Shown here: positions 11,276 to 23,066 of the stretch, in pieces
Layout of the letters: each line of letters begins with the position of its first letter
Position numbering within the stretch: position 1 is the first letter of the stretch
Origin: Apoderus coryli
Lineage: Eukaryota > Arthropoda > Insecta > Coleoptera > Attelabidae
Length of the DNA: 64,000 bases
Assembly: GCA_911728435.2 (NCBI GenBank)
Contig: OU452202.1
Span: forward strand, 18,269,135 to 18,333,134
Direction of reading: 5' to 3'
Translations under genes and position numbers: made by a program
The notes under the pieces: model-generated
Told to the model about the DNA's origin: nothing
Database searches by the model: none
Seen by the model: only the letters and a program-made list of their open reading frames with translations

Positions 11276-11703
11276 ATATTGGTACACACAACACAGATAA
11301 TTGTCTTTTAATCCACAGAATATACATAGTATAGGTATAGTCTATCCAAAGTCAATGTAATATATAAAAATGTAACGATTTTACCGGGGCTATCTGTTCC
11401 CATGCCTCTTTACGTTATAAAAAGGCATCGAATTCAGCGTTTTCTGATACATTTCTCCCTCGTATATAAGACGTATCATAAATCATGCCTGCCATGGGGA
11501 TATAAAAGGATACCGACAGTAATAAAAATAACTACAGTGACTGGAAAAAGTATTGAGTTAATGATTAATCGGAAAAAAGAGGATTAGAGTTTGCAAATAA
11601 ATATATGAATCAACAAATTTGTCCATATCTCAAAGAGGTTGAAGCAATAAAATAACTAAAGAGAATCCCAGTCGCAACCTCAACAAAATTTATTTAAAAA
11701 CAT

Positions 11704-11752
11704 TTCTGGATTACATGTTTCGCCCACAATTGGGCATCATCAGATCCAACAG
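11704..11752 (-). ncRNA. Hammerhead motif at the 3' end of a Penelope-like element
   Basis: Minus strand: stem I strand TTGGAT, core CTGATGA (11737-11743), one unpaired T, stem II GCCC/GGGC with a six-base loop, GAAAC (11718-11722), then ATGTA, giving a GTA cleavage triplet, and ATCCAG closing stem I with about six pairs. It lies about 270 bp downstream of the GIY-YIG ORF on the same strand. Hammerhead motifs in the terminal repeats of PLEs are established knowledge. The extra base between core and stem II and the tiny stem III make activity uncertain. Confidence 0.75.
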
Positions 11753-12022
11753 ATCTATAAGAAGAAATTCAAAAATTGTAAATAACTTAAAGTACAACAA
11801 GGTAACGAAAAAACTTACATGTCAAACAAATTGCTCGAGGCATCTAATATGTTATGGGTTAAAAATTATCAAAACAACACATTGTAACAATCACAAACAC
11901 TCTAAAATTGACTATCGATACATTAAGAATCTGAATTTAAAATCTATCAGCTGGCATAGCAAAGTTTAATATAATATAAAAAGGCCGTATAACACAAAAA
12001 ATACATATTTATTATTTATCTA

Positions 12023-12424
12023 TTATTTATCTAGTGAGAGGTTGTTAAATACGAGGTGCGGTTCGAATGTAAAGACATCGTTAACACATTGTAAAATTGA
12101 GCTCTTTTTAGCCTTTGAGATCTCCATTTTCTCTAACAGGTTCAACTTTTGACCCTTATTACAGATGTGTAAAATTTCTGGAGTATCCGGAGGACAGTGT
12201 CCTTCTTCCAGTAAATGGTTCGCGAAGGCAGACTTGGTAACAGTTATTTCTGTGTCTTTGTATTTGGTATATTCCCTAAGGTGTTCCTTAAATCTTGTTG
12301 AGAATTTTCTGCCAGACTGACCAACATATACCGCGGGACAGTCCAGTCTATGAATGAAACAAATAATTTTTGGCAACGTGTTATTTTCTCGGATTAATCT
12401 AAATATAATCGGATGGACATCATA
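12023..12424 (-). pseudogene. Penelope-like element, GIY-YIG endonuclease fragment
   Basis: The C-terminal nuclease domain of a Penelope-like retroelement, which nicks target DNA to prime reverse transcription. The 117-aa readable part (12376-12023) contains CPAVYVGQSGRKFSTRFKEH, the YIG block with the basic segment and conserved R and H of GIY-YIG nucleases. EKMEI later supplies the expected glutamate. In another frame, about 12377-12424 can be read as an upstream continuation, suggesting a frameshift. The reverse transcriptase portion is absent, so the copy is 5'-truncated. The 3' hammerhead at 11704-11752 belongs to it. Confidence 0.85.
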
Positions 12425-12589
12425 TGGTATGGCGAAGACTTAATGTGGAATTTAAACAAGTGTCCGACAGTAAAACACGGTGGCAGAATATGGTAGCCAT
12501 GATTTGTTCAATAGTTTTTCGTAGATTAATAAAATGAAAGAAGATCTATCAAATTAGATAATAATTTTTAATAAAAGTCACTGTATCAG

Positions 12590-12808
12590 ACACGGCCGGT
12601 ATACGACACGAGCGGAATACGTTTGTTGTCGTTTCGAGTGGGAGTTATTTTGTGACCAAGTGTAAGTATATAATATAATATTTGTTTTTAAAGATATTTT
12701 TAAAATGGCTTTTTGGAGACCATTTGATACAGAACGAAATGCTGAAGACGAGGTAACGGAGTCAGCGGAATCGGGTTACGACTTTAAGCATACAAATTCG
12801 GCAAATAG
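12590..12808 (+). other. Candidate first coding exon of a host gene (unconfirmed)
   Basis: A locally CpG-richer segment (12590-12660) precedes an ATG at 12705. The ORF encodes MAFWRPFDTERNAEDEVTES and a further 15 residues, acidic and serine-containing, up to an AG|GTAC possible donor at 12808/12809. After that the ORF turns hydrophobic and ends, as intron read-through would. A GTAAGTAT at 12662 looks like a 5' splice site, but the nearest AG before the ATG is only about 30 bases away, too short for an intron. No family is recognised. It may be a real 5' exon or chance. Confidence 0.25.
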
Positions 12809-12819
12809 GTACAACTTGC

Positions 12820-14975
12820 CACCATGTTCAAATTCTGTACACATTAAACTTTTAAAGCTTTTTTTTATTACATTGTATTTTTTAGGACCTACATAATTTA
12901 AATATTATAACCTCAAAATTGACTTCTTCTTTCTCTCAAACTGGGTTACAAGATCTATCTGTCACATTACTAATTTTCTGGAAACACAATTTTGCTTTTA
13001 GCGACGGTATGGACAAATATATCGCCGGATTCTTCTATATCTTTACCTGTCGTAATCCTTTAGAGGATGATAAAGGGAACTTATCAATGTTATGGTCCTA
13101 AGAGGTTTTGAGCTATGTAAATGGGCAAGCAACTTTCAGACGCAACATAAAAATGAACTGCCTTCTATATTTTTAATTGGGCATAAGCTCATGTTTATGG
13201 TATTCCAGATACTTCGGAGAAGGGTTATGGGGTAGTCTTTACTTACATTTTAAGTTCAATAATTAATTAAAAGTATTTTAACCCCAGGATTTTAAATTTC
13301 AACTCGTTAAATTTACAAGGGTCGTCGAAACACACTGTATACCAGATTAAAAAAAATCTGTACATTCCAATCAGTTTGTTATCTAGTTAACTCTCTTTTA
13401 TATCTCACGTCTAACAAACATATTTTCAGGTGCTTAAAGAAGAACAAAGTCCTGCTCGTTCCTTGATAATGACCCATTCTTTCCTGCTCCTTCTTGCATT
13501 TTCTCAGTTTACCAGTTTACGAGAGAAAAAAAACTACACGTAAGTCACGTTCGCTTTGTCCGGCTACACAACTTTATTAAGTTTTCTCCCGTTCTAGACA
13601 GAAGAACTAAATTTTAAGAGAAACGACAGAAAGAAGTAACTATACGAAAAGGAAAAACTAGTGTAATATGTATTAAGAATGGTGCGAAAGGTGATGAGCC
13701 AATAAGGTTCTTTTTAATTGGTAACTTTGTTGGACCAGTGGCGATTTAGAGTTTCCCTAATTAGATTTTCTTGGGGTTTTAGAGTCGGATATTGAACCGA
13801 TTTATATTTTTTAGAAGGCAGTAAATATACAGTATATGGTGACAAATGTAATTTGTAAATAGATTTTTCTTAAAGCAATATATGAACACAACACCTCAAA
13901 TCATGTCCTACAATTTATGCTGCTCTCTGATGAGCCCGACTTTAAATATCTTGGAGTCATTAACCAACTTAGTATTGACGCAAACCATGACTAACTAAAC
14001 TAGCATATTTTAACACGTCGCATCATTGGGAGACAAATTTATGATGCCTGAAAACCCATTTTATCTTATGTTAACAATTCCTTTAATTGTAGGCAATATT
14101 GAGTCAGGTCTTCCAAATCTTGAGAAATATTGTTGCTTGTTTAACTTCAACAAGTTTTTCTTTATCGGTATAATTACACAGTTCAGAAATTCGTTCGAAT
14201 TGGTAGTAACTTCCCTTCAAAATATGGAAAAAAAGTTTCTATATTGGATCTGGAACATTTTTCTTCAGGTTTTTTGGTTGATTTTGTACTATTACATTGT
14301 CTTTTCGTTTTCAATCTTTTCGATTGTTCAAGCTATTCTTGGATTTATCTAGTTTGCGAGGGATTACCTGATGGGGATTGCACTACTACTACTTATGGAT
14401 ATACATTTTTGGCTCTACTTCCACAAGAAGTTGATTTTCTTCAGTCATTTTCTAAGATTTCAGCTTCATTGACTTCTTTTTCTATAGTTGTATAACTCTT
14501 CATTTTCAATTTAATTTTTGTTGCTGTCTTTGTATTTCTTGTTGTTGTTTTTAGATTACTAACTCTAATCGTTTCGTTTGTAATACTGGCGTTTCAAAGG
14601 CTATTTTGATGAAATTTTTCTCTGTCAGAAATCACTTCAGCATTCAAATTATTATTTTTGTCTGGTCATAATTGGTTTGGTCATGCTAGTTCGATGTCAT
14701 TTCTATCAAATTTGTACCTGCTGACGTTTTTCTGCTCAAAATCTTGTGACTAAAGGTATTGGTCATCTAAATTATTGTTTACACCTGCCTTCTGTCCTGT
14801 TGTTCATCGCGGTTCAATTTCCATGGTTAGATCTGGATTTTAAAACGGATCAAGGGACAAAATCAAATTAAATAACAAATATTAAATATAAACAGAATGT
14901 AACAAAATGTGCTTACCATAATGTAATATATTTAATAATAATAATAATATATGTTTATTAATATTATTATATTAT
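12820..14975. other. Non-coding stretch
   Basis: Only short hydrophobic or low-complexity ORFs (for example 14026-14352), typical of AT-rich non-coding DNA. No motif supports a gene. Confidence 0.4.
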
Positions 14976-15465
14976 ATTTTATTTCATAAAATATATGTTT
15001 ATTAGTTCTGAAAGGTATTACATAAATTTGTACAAAAAATGTATTATTACAACCATTAGAACTAAAGGGCGTGAAATCTCAGCCTCTCAACTAGGTTGAG
15101 CGCTGTTGAAGCCCAAGAAACAGTACACAATAAAGAATAACAACAAAAAAATCAGTACTACACAATAAATACAATATTAAAACACATAAGTATACAAAAA
15201 TAAAGTGTTGGGTTAAAAACAGTGCAAACAAAATGCCCAAATGAAATGCCTAAACGCTGTCAAGCAATATCTTTTTAATCGTGGATCTGAACATATGCAA
15301 ACTCTGAGAGAAATCCTTAATCACAAACCGATTAACTAGCGTGGCGACATTATAAGAGAACGATCTTTTAAATATTTCCTTTTTATGAACAGGGACTGTT
15401 ATTAGACTTTTACGTCTGATGTTTAGATTATGCACATCAGTTCTATACACAATTCTATTAACCAG
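14976..15465 (-). mobile_element. Jockey-like non-LTR element, 3' end (5'-truncated)
   Basis: On the minus strand 15450-15250 encodes the C-terminal tail of a non-LTR reverse transcriptase ORF: DVHNLNIRRKSLITVPVHKK followed by the aromatic 'RSFSYNVATLVNRF' block, ending in a stop. The 'DVH-N-[R/T]R-K' pattern is the same as in the Jockey-like copy at 61.3 kb (DVHNYGTRNKNNVVLP). A non-coding 3' UTR and AT-rich tail with AATAAA-like and ATT repeats follow to about 14976. The RT core is missing. Confidence 0.7.
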
Positions 15466-15558
15466 ATAAGGAGGGGTTTTATATTTTATTATTTTCGAAA
15501 TTTATACATACATAGATTTACTATAAAAAAAACAGCAAAAAAAATATATGAAAATATC

Positions 15559-16490
15559 TTACTTAGAGTTCTGTCGTATACGCTCAGAGGCTCTAGCAGC
15601 ACTGAAACTAACTGATCTTTTTGGATTCACCAAAATCTCGCCAGCCTCTTCCCCTACTTTTCGTTTACGACTTATATCTTCCTGCATGTAACTGGTAGAT
15701 TGAGAATCCGTTTTTTCGAAGGCTTGGGTAATTTGTTTTATTTTGGAAGATGTTCCAGGCGCAGAAGATAAAATTGATTTTTGATTTTCTTCACTACCTT
15801 GTGCACTTAAGTATTCAGTGTTGATTCCAGCAGTTTTTTCTTCGAGTTTATGATCACCAATGTTATATAACTTTTGAAGTTCTTCTACAGAATAGCTCGT
15901 ATTATCAATTTTGAGCTTATTTCCAACTACTTTTGCAAACTGGTTATTTTTTCTAGCAATTTGTTGATAATCACGAAGAACTGCTTTTTCTTTCCTATCT
16001 TCAACACACAAGTCGTTTACGATAGATATGGGTGTACCTTTTAAGAGTTCTTAAGTACGCTCAGTTTCTTCAGAAACCTGACAAATTCGATCTTGACGTA
16101 ATATTTCTTTTTCTGACTTTGCAGCAAATTCACGTTATTGAAATCTACGGCTTCAATTTCAACACCCAGTAATTCTCTGATGCTAGCCGATATCAGCTCC
16201 ACCAAATCACACTTTTCTAGGATTTGCAGACCAATGATTAAAATATTATTTTTTCTAAATCTCCTTTCATAAGCCACCAGCCTGTTTTCTAACTGTTCAC
16301 ACTTTTGTTCCAGCTTCCTATACTTTTCCGCCTGTTGCTCCAATATGGTTTGAATTTTGGCGTTTTCAGTTTTGACCTCCTCTCGAATTCTTCTTTCGCT
16401 GTTGTTAATAGCTTGCAGTAGCATTCGGGTTTCCAGTGAAAGTTCACTGTTATCAAACAATTGATTATCAGTACCAGTTAATGTGGACAT
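15559..16490 (-). pseudogene. Non-LTR retrotransposon ORF1-type protein, frameshifted
   Basis: Two adjacent minus-strand ORFs read as one protein of about 305 aa. The first (16490-16041, MSTLTGTDNQLF start) has a long coiled coil (about residues 30-80, with LEQQAEKYRKLEQKCEQLEN) and then the FRKNNILIIGL strand that opens the RNA-binding core of L1-type ORF1 proteins. The second continues after a frame change near 16045 (LLKGTPISIVNDLCVEDRKE) and ends in a lysine-rich, NLS-like tail (SRKRKVGE). In ORF1 proteins the trimeric coiled coil and nucleic-acid-binding part coat element RNA. The 3' side abuts a Jockey-like 3' end with no ORF2 in between. Family assignment is by pattern only. Confidence 0.65.
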
Positions 16491-16499
16491 TTTCCGACA

Positions 16500-19014
16500 C
16501 TATCACTATTAGAATAATTTTGTGAAATAATTAATTAATATTTAGCATATGTTTATATTTGGTGCGGATAGTCAATGTCCACTATAAAATGCCGCGGAAA
16601 TAATCAATATCGGTACTAACAAAATGGTATACTTTATTTAAAATATATATTATAATTTTTCTTTTTTTTTTTTGAGGTATAAACTGAATACACACATACA
16701 AATTAACACAATACACAGAAACCGTGAGCGTCTCGACTTACAATTCCAAATAATATAAAGCAGTACGCACGATTAATTCAAATTTGATCCTTTTTAGGAA
16801 TTAAAATGATCAAAAATTCACAATTTATGATAAATTCTGCAGGAGTAATTCTTGTGTATTACTATATCACGGCGTAGCCCGCACCAATCAATTGTGACCT
16901 TTCCATCAAAGCGATTATACAAATTTGATAAAGATAAAGACGCATCAAACAAACATGACACCACATTCAAAAACCTCCTGACGATTTTTCAACAGGTTAC
17001 TCCAGAAATCTCCCCGTGTATATCTATTATTACATTAACATTAAACATGCGAGTAGATACAATCCCCCGTCGCGCCGCTACTGTTGATCCAAATAAATGC
17101 AAACGAAAAAGGCGTAGATCTTTTATATTAAATTTTAATGAAAACAGACAAGATAATGAAACTAAAACACATTTCGCACAAGTCTTTTTCACAACAGAAA
17201 CTTTCTAGGAACACTAATTTAATGTAATGATGTTTTTTCCATTAACATGTTTTTATTTATTTATGATTTTTCTTTACATTCTGCTTTGAACTCATGATTA
17301 AAAATTAATTGATAATTTTGCAAAAAACAGTTTAGAATTTTGATGAAATAGAGAGAAAAATAAGTTTTTTCTTGTACTATTCAAATTTGTTCGTTGTCCG
17401 ATGTTTCGCGAGTAGGTTATATTTTATAACTATATTATATAGGGTGTTACAGAATGTTGTGATATTATTTTAAAGGTAAATTCTACATTAAAAAAATGTG
17501 AAATGAAGTTCACATAAACAAGGGTCCATAAATGTCCCGTTTTTATGATACAGAGTGTTTAAACTTTATTATCTTTAATAGTTTGTTTTACATTTATCGA
17601 AAACAAGTTGAGACAATGAGATTTTGTACGCAAACATGCACCGATAAAGGTCAGATTTTCATATACAAAATTGCTTCCTAAAGTACTTAGTGGCGTTCAT
17701 ACCGGACAGTCTTTGTCTTCAGCGAAAAAACTGTACGCTTCTGTTTTTTTTCGAATATTAGTATTACCTTTTTAAAGCCAGATTTATTCTGATCTTGGGA
17801 CTCATAGGGCGTAGTTGAAGGGCATAAATATAGATATAGACTTTACCTCGAAATATATCCGATATAATACCACTATTATGCGTAGGCTGTCTATAAATGG
17901 GTTAAAAAGGGTCAAAATATAAAATTTGTCATAATATGTCAATATTTCAATATTGAACTTTGTTGCTGCAAAAAAAAATCGGTTTCCAAAAGGCGTCCAG
18001 AAAGGTTTCGAAACGGGGGCTAAAATATAAAAAATGTGTTAAAAATCATTAACAAAAATAAACATAAATAAAATACTACTAGGACTGTTTCAAAATATTT
18101 TTATATTCTTATAATAGACAAAATCCTTCTGGAAACCCATGCACAAAATTGGCAATTAGAGGGCGGTATAGGTGTCGCTTATTGCTTTTTCCGCTTTTAA
18201 CACACATATAGAAATTCTAACAGGGCCAATCGACAATATCCGGTAGGTAAAAATGTAATATTTTACCAGTACGATTTTACAAAATTAACTCAATTTCTAA
18301 ACCGCCCACAAACAGATTCAATTTTCTCATGACCAGAGAGAGATTTTATAGGATCGGAAATATTATTAGCCTTTGTAATTGGAAAAAGGATTAACAGGCA
18401 TTAGTGAGGGGCATTCTATAGATGGCGATTGTTATTTCCATTAATATTTTCAAAGTAAGAGTGACAAATTTTGAGATAAACAAGTAAAAACAAATATTAG
18501 CTATTGAAATTGGTTTTGTTTCTTCTAAAAAATACTTTCTTTGAACATGAATATAATATATTTATGTTTGTATGCACTTTTGGATTTCCGAGTGATTTAG
18601 CTCCAAAACCTGCATACTGAATGCAACAACCAATTCTTGGGGCATCGAAAAATGTTGACTGTGTAATTTGTTAGTTTTATCGTAAGGATCATGGAGATCA
18701 TAGGCGAGGTCGAGGAATACACACCGGGTCTCCCACCGGGAAGGGTTCCGATCGATTATTGGGGGCCAACTTGCTTATTTCTAAACTTCCTCTATTTATA
18801 AAAGACATTCGGTGTAACCGGAAATGTCAATAATTTAAAACTATTTTACTCTGCATTTTTTTGAAACCAAAACGAAAAGATCTTTCATTTTAGCTTATGA
18901 TATGTAGGGTGTTCCATTTAAAATATAAGACCTAATTAATTCTTACACACATCAGGAAATCTAAAAATTTTGTAATTAAATTTTTCGTGTATCATCCATT
19001 ATATAACGGCTCTA
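16500..19014. other. Non-coding stretch with weak ORF
   Basis: A 118-codon plus-strand ORF (16852-17208) has a basic KCKRKRRR patch, but no recognised domain and no supporting context. Isolated mariner-like ends occur: TAGGGTGTTACAGAATG near 17440 and TAGGGTGTTCCATTTAAA at 18905. A segment at 18700-18830 shares a motif order with 52225-52390 (separate entry). Confidence 0.35.
18700..18830. repeat. Dispersed repeat copy (partner at 52.2 kb)
   Basis: ACCGGGAAGGGTTCCGATCG here corresponds to ACCAGGAAGGGATTCGATCG at about 52248-52267. Both copies are followed about 100 bp later by an ACCGGAAATG motif. Too diverged to place in a family. Confidence 0.5.
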
Positions 19015-19367
19015 TACAGGGTGCTCCAACTTTTACCTACATAAATTTTAGAATCGATAGATAATCGACAAATAATGTGAGTTTGGTTAATAATAATAAT
19101 AATAATAATAATTAATGTAATAATATTGTTTTTATTTCCAGCAAAAAGTGAAGCTAGATTACCTCTCCACACGTGCCAAATTTTATTGAAATATCTCAAT
19201 TGGTTATAAAGATATTAATAAAATTCGAATTTTTTTCTTAAATTTCAACACCCTGTAACTTTGTAACGAAGCATTTTTCGCACATAGTTTATTAACCAAA
19301 CTCACATTATTTGTCGAGTATCTATCGATTCTGAAATTTATGCAGGTAAAAGTTGGACCACCCTGTA
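19015..19367. mobile_element. Mariner-type MITE with ~80-bp TIRs
   Basis: Left end TACAGGGTGCTCCAACTTTT at 19015; right end is the inverse of TACAGGGTGGTCCAACTTTT and ends at 19367. Pairing extends about 80 bp (through AATGTGAGTTTGGTTAATAA). The 353-bp element has no ORF. Its interior carries an (AAT)n microsatellite near 19088-19113. The TA-first ends match mariner elements elsewhere in the window. Confidence 0.92.
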
Positions 19368-20633
19368 TAGGTGGGTGTCAAACTATAATGAATGACCATG
19401 TACATATTTTTCACAATGTTTGTTATACGTAATTATTCGGGGTTTAATTTGTACATATACATTATACAGAATAAATACCGAACGTAACCCTCGCGTAAAA
19501 CGAGGTACAACTGTATATTATTAATATACATACATCATACGGTGCCCTCGAGTCACTATTTCTAAAATATCAATGGTGAAACCGTTTCATCAACAGGTCA
19601 ATTTTATATTTTAGCAATAGTGTGCTTGGAATAAAAAATATATCTGACATAATATACAGGGGTCTCTATTTGAAAAAAACGAGAAAATTAATGAAATGCC
19701 AAATATGATAACACTGTGTGATTTTCCAAATTACAGTAACAGTTCTTTTGGCAGAAGTACAGTGTTTATGTATATTTTTTTCTATCCAAACATAATCCAA
19801 AAAAATCATTTAAATAACTTACGTATGCTAGTTGAAATGTAGGCTAAATATTGAAGAATAAATTCGCGTAAAACGAGGGACAACTGTACCTATATTATTA
19901 ATTATGCTAATGTAAAATTTGGGCGCAAGCCTGTTAAACAATATTAATAATAATAATTATTATTTATTTAATAATGGAATAGATTTTATGTTGTCACGGG
20001 TATACTCTGTTGTAAAAATAACAAACCAAACACCTATTTAATAGATGACAATAATCTGTAAATTCTGCTCTGTCTTATATCTAATAGTTACAAGTTGCAA
20101 TAGATTCTAACAAACTTAAATATTTATTTAATTTACCTTCAAGTTCTAGTTTAACTACTGAAGCAGATAAGATTAAAAAGACACCAGTCCAGTCCAAAGC
20201 AATGAGAGCTTAGTCGCGTAGTTCGTAACAATTTTAATTCCCCTTCTATCTTTTAACCAAATAAATGGCAATTTAAAACGTGATCTGGTTGAAATTATAC
20301 GTTTCGTAATTCACAGTATACCACAGAGTAGTTACTGGGCCAGAAGCACGACGAACCGAGTAAGGGACGATATAAAATGTTGTGTGTCTATTTTTCTTTT
20401 TTGGTTTGCGTTTCTCTTTTGAATAAAAAGCGTGGCAACTTTAGACAGTGCATAATGGAGGTCCTGGATCGACATTTTAATACGCATTTACATCAGGAGA
20501 TCATTTTTTATAAATTGAAAGACACAACTTACTATACTTTCACAAGTTTGCTTTTGTTTCACAAATATGACTAAACCAAAACAGAGCCCACCTTAAAAAT
20601 CTGAAAAGAAAGTAAATTGACAACAAGATGTAT
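19368..20633. other. Non-coding stretch
   Basis: GCGTAAAACGAGG-ACAACTGTA occurs twice (about 19494 and 19866) with similar flanks, a minor duplication. No gene recognised. Confidence 0.4.
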
Positions 20634-21175
20634 GTGGCGCCATCTAATGTGGGCAGGCAATATGCCCGGTGAAACAAAGTTCACAAACACAACACTAGAT
20701 ACACCCGAATTCCCTAGCGCTAGCACATTCACTTTCTTTACGAATTGCTTGTTACATAATGCAACAAGACTTTAGGTTATGTTAGAAATTTGCTTCAAAC
20801 TACCACGCTTTCACCAGACGCGTCGTTTCATTGATCCACAACTTCCCTAGCTCTAGGGATTTCGGGAGTATCTCGTGTTGACAATAGAAATAAATAGAGT
20901 TGTTACTTCTTGTCCGGCCATCGTTTGTGAACTTTGTGTCACCGACCATATTGCCTGCTTACACTAGATGTCGCCACATACATCCTGTTGTTAATCGGTA
21001 TCTCGTGCTAGTATAACCTCTTTGTAAATATTGGAAATTTGAATCACATTGCTTGACGATCACCACTGATAAGTTGTGAATCAACGAATCAGCCTGCATT
21101 GTATTGCGAAGCAAATTTCCGACATAACTTAAAGTCTTGTTATATTATTAAACAAACAATTTGTAAAGAAAGTAG
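20634..21175. mobile_element. Inverted hammerhead-ribozyme repeat element (copy B, decayed)
   Basis: Same family as 5810-6457. Left half, on the minus strand: truncated ribozyme arm (about 20735-20850), spacer (about 20690-20730), centre (20634-20690). Right half, on the plus strand: centre (about 20880-20990), arm (about 20990-21150). The order within each half is the same as in copy A. Both hammerheads are damaged: on the right, CTGATAA replaces CTGATGA and GAAT replaces GAAA; on the left, GAAAC and the GTC triplet survive but the CTGATGA side is replaced by a CCCTAG-rich palindrome. Confidence 0.8.
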
Positions 21176-21476
21176 ATGTTTCTCGATGCAAAACAACCAA
21201 AAGACATGGTCTGTTCCAGTGTTCCACGTTCGAGACCTGTTGGCTATATTTGTACGAAATTTACATAATTCGACAAACTCTGGTTATTAAGTTGTTAATG
21301 GTAATAATCTGTTCATAATAGTTGTGTTTTATATTTCCTAAAGCTTTAAATTAGAGATAGGACAAGCCTTAGAAAACTGTTTGTCTGAAGGACATCAAGC
21401 GGACACTGGAGCGGCTTCTCGCAATATTATTAAGTAAATAATTTTTTTTATAATATAAAAATTAGGGAAAACTTAC

Positions 21477-21674
21477 CTAACACTGTCATCGTTTTGCTTC
21501 GATCATCTTCGCTTTGAAACGTTGAAACTTTGCACATATACTCGCCACTAACTTCCGGATCAACTTTGAGTATATGCAATGCTCTGTGAATGCTATTAGC
21601 ATCAATGCTAGCAATGTACTCTAAATTAAGGCGGTCTTTGAGTACACCAGCCACTGTTGGACGTGTTTTGGTAC
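21477..21674 (-). CDS. Ig-domain protein gene, internal exon (second half of Ig domain)
   Basis: 198-bp exon with clean splice sites: acceptor ATTTTAG before 21674 and donor GTAAGT at 21476-21471. It continues the reading frame of the exon at 23723-23893 (both phase 1). The 65 codons include KDRLNLEYIASIDANSIHRA, LHILKVDPEVSGEYMCKVST and the F-strand pattern D-x-x-x-S-G-E-Y-x-C, which carries the second cysteine of an immunoglobulin fold and the tyrosine-corner motif. The family is an insect cell-surface or secreted Ig protein; the exact gene was not recognised. Flanking exons (signal peptide, downstream domains) were not found and may lie outside the window. Confidence 0.85.
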
Positions 21675-21984
21675 CTAAAATGAAGTTACATATTACAGAC
21701 AAAAAGACATACAGTGTAAGCCAAAGAAGGTGGATTATTAGAACTATCTAGATAACGCAAAGAAATATATTTCTGAAACTCTGAGTGCTGCTATTTGATG
21801 CTGTCTTTTCTTTTCTCACTGGAAGAAGGTGATTACTAACGCTTTGTGTTTATTGATGTTTTTGAGGAATTTTATGATTGTTGAATCCCGATTCTGTAAT
21901 TTTGAATTGTTTGTAGTTTTGTTGACTGTCTCCATGTTCCTGACAATGTACAATTTTATTAGTATAAAAATGGGAAAAAGAAAA

Positions 21985-22430
21985 TTTGCCTGAAATAAGC
22001 GGAAACGCGCAGTACTGACAGAAAGTTGCAATTTTTGCAGCGGCTTCCCAAAAAAAACCATTCTTGTATAAACTTTATTCAGTTTTATACAGGCTGAAAA
22101 AAGCAAGTTAAACTCCGACAAAAAAAATGCAAAAGTCGATTTTTTCACTGTTTTTTTCAATTGTCTATAAATTAAGCACTTAGTTATTCGTCAAATGATA
22201 TAACATATTCGTATACCTGTTTTCATTGGTTTTTGCATTATACTATATCAATTTAAAAAAATCAACTTTTTCGTTTTTCTTTATGAGTTTACTTGCTTTT
22301 TTCATACACTGTATAAAAGTGGAGCACTCTGTGCCAGTTTTAGGAAGCCGTTGTAAAAATTGCAGCTTTCTGTCAGTCCTGGCGAGAAGAATATCGCATT
22401 TTTTGAGAATGCTGTTTTGGCGAAAAAATT
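21985..22430. mobile_element. Foldback palindromic element in Ig-gene intron
   Basis: Left arm about 21995-22160 and right arm about 22245-22430 are imperfect inverted repeats. For example CTGACAGAAAGTTGCAATTT on the left pairs with AAATTGCAGCTTTCTGTCAG on the right, with small indels. No coding capacity; probable non-autonomous DNA element. Confidence 0.75.
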
Positions 22431-22442
22431 GCAAATTAATTA

Positions 22443-23066
22443 TACAGTATGTCCACAGGAGAAGTGTTCAAGAGAAAACTTTCTTATTTTTCATTTTATC
22501 GAAAAAAAGTTACTCTTGATAAAAAGTTTTGGTAGTACCTAAAGTAAGATTGGGCTAGAAAAATTTAACATTTCTTATACGGGGTGTTCAGAAAATTTAA
22601 AAAACTTTACTACTACTACTCAATTAAAGGATGCGATTAGAGATGATGTTGCTTCAATATCTTTACATGAGCTTGATGAATTACTTGTTCGTTTAAAGCC
22701 ATGTGCCCAACAAGGTGGTAGTCTGTTTGAGTAAATAAACTTTTACAACTTGTGCATTGTTAATTTGGAATTCAATTAAATGATTACAAATAAACAAAAG
22801 TAGTCCGATTTTTTCGAAAATTGGTTTTAGAGACTAGCTTTTACTTTTGAACAACTTTTTATAGTAACTTTTGCCATATCTTCTCAAATAAGTGCCCTTT
22901 ACGCTTGTACCATTTAAAGTTTTTTCAATTTTTTGAATACCCCGTTTAAGAAATGCTAAAATTCTCTATCCCAATCTTACTTTAAAAACAAAACTTTTTA
23001 TCCAGAGTAAATTTACAAAACGAAAAATAAGAAAGTTTTGAACACTTTTCCTGTGGACATACTGTA
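22443..23066. mobile_element. Non-autonomous element with ~150-bp TIRs
   Basis: Ends are TACAGTATGTCCACAGGA at 22443 and the inverse ending at 23066. Inverted similarity extends through the CTTTCTTATTTTTC and TAAGATTGGG blocks, with small indels. The interior (22609-22734) encodes a short peptide tail, QLKDAIRDDVASISLHELDE, ending at a stop just after GGSLFE. This looks like the C-terminal helix of a Tc1/mariner transposase, suggesting an internal-deletion derivative. It lies in the Ig-gene intron. Confidence 0.8.

Noticed and set aside
13918..13965. CTGATGAGCCCG as a hammerhead core on the plus strand
   Set aside because: No GAAA at the right distance and no stem I partner; chance match.
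14026..14495. Membrane protein gene from two overlapping hydrophobic ORFs
   Set aside because: Phe/Ile/Leu-rich translation is expected from AT-rich DNA; no splice sites, start context or domain.
16852..17208. 118-codon ORF as a DNA-binding protein
   Set aside because: A single basic patch is the only feature; no homology pattern or gene structure.
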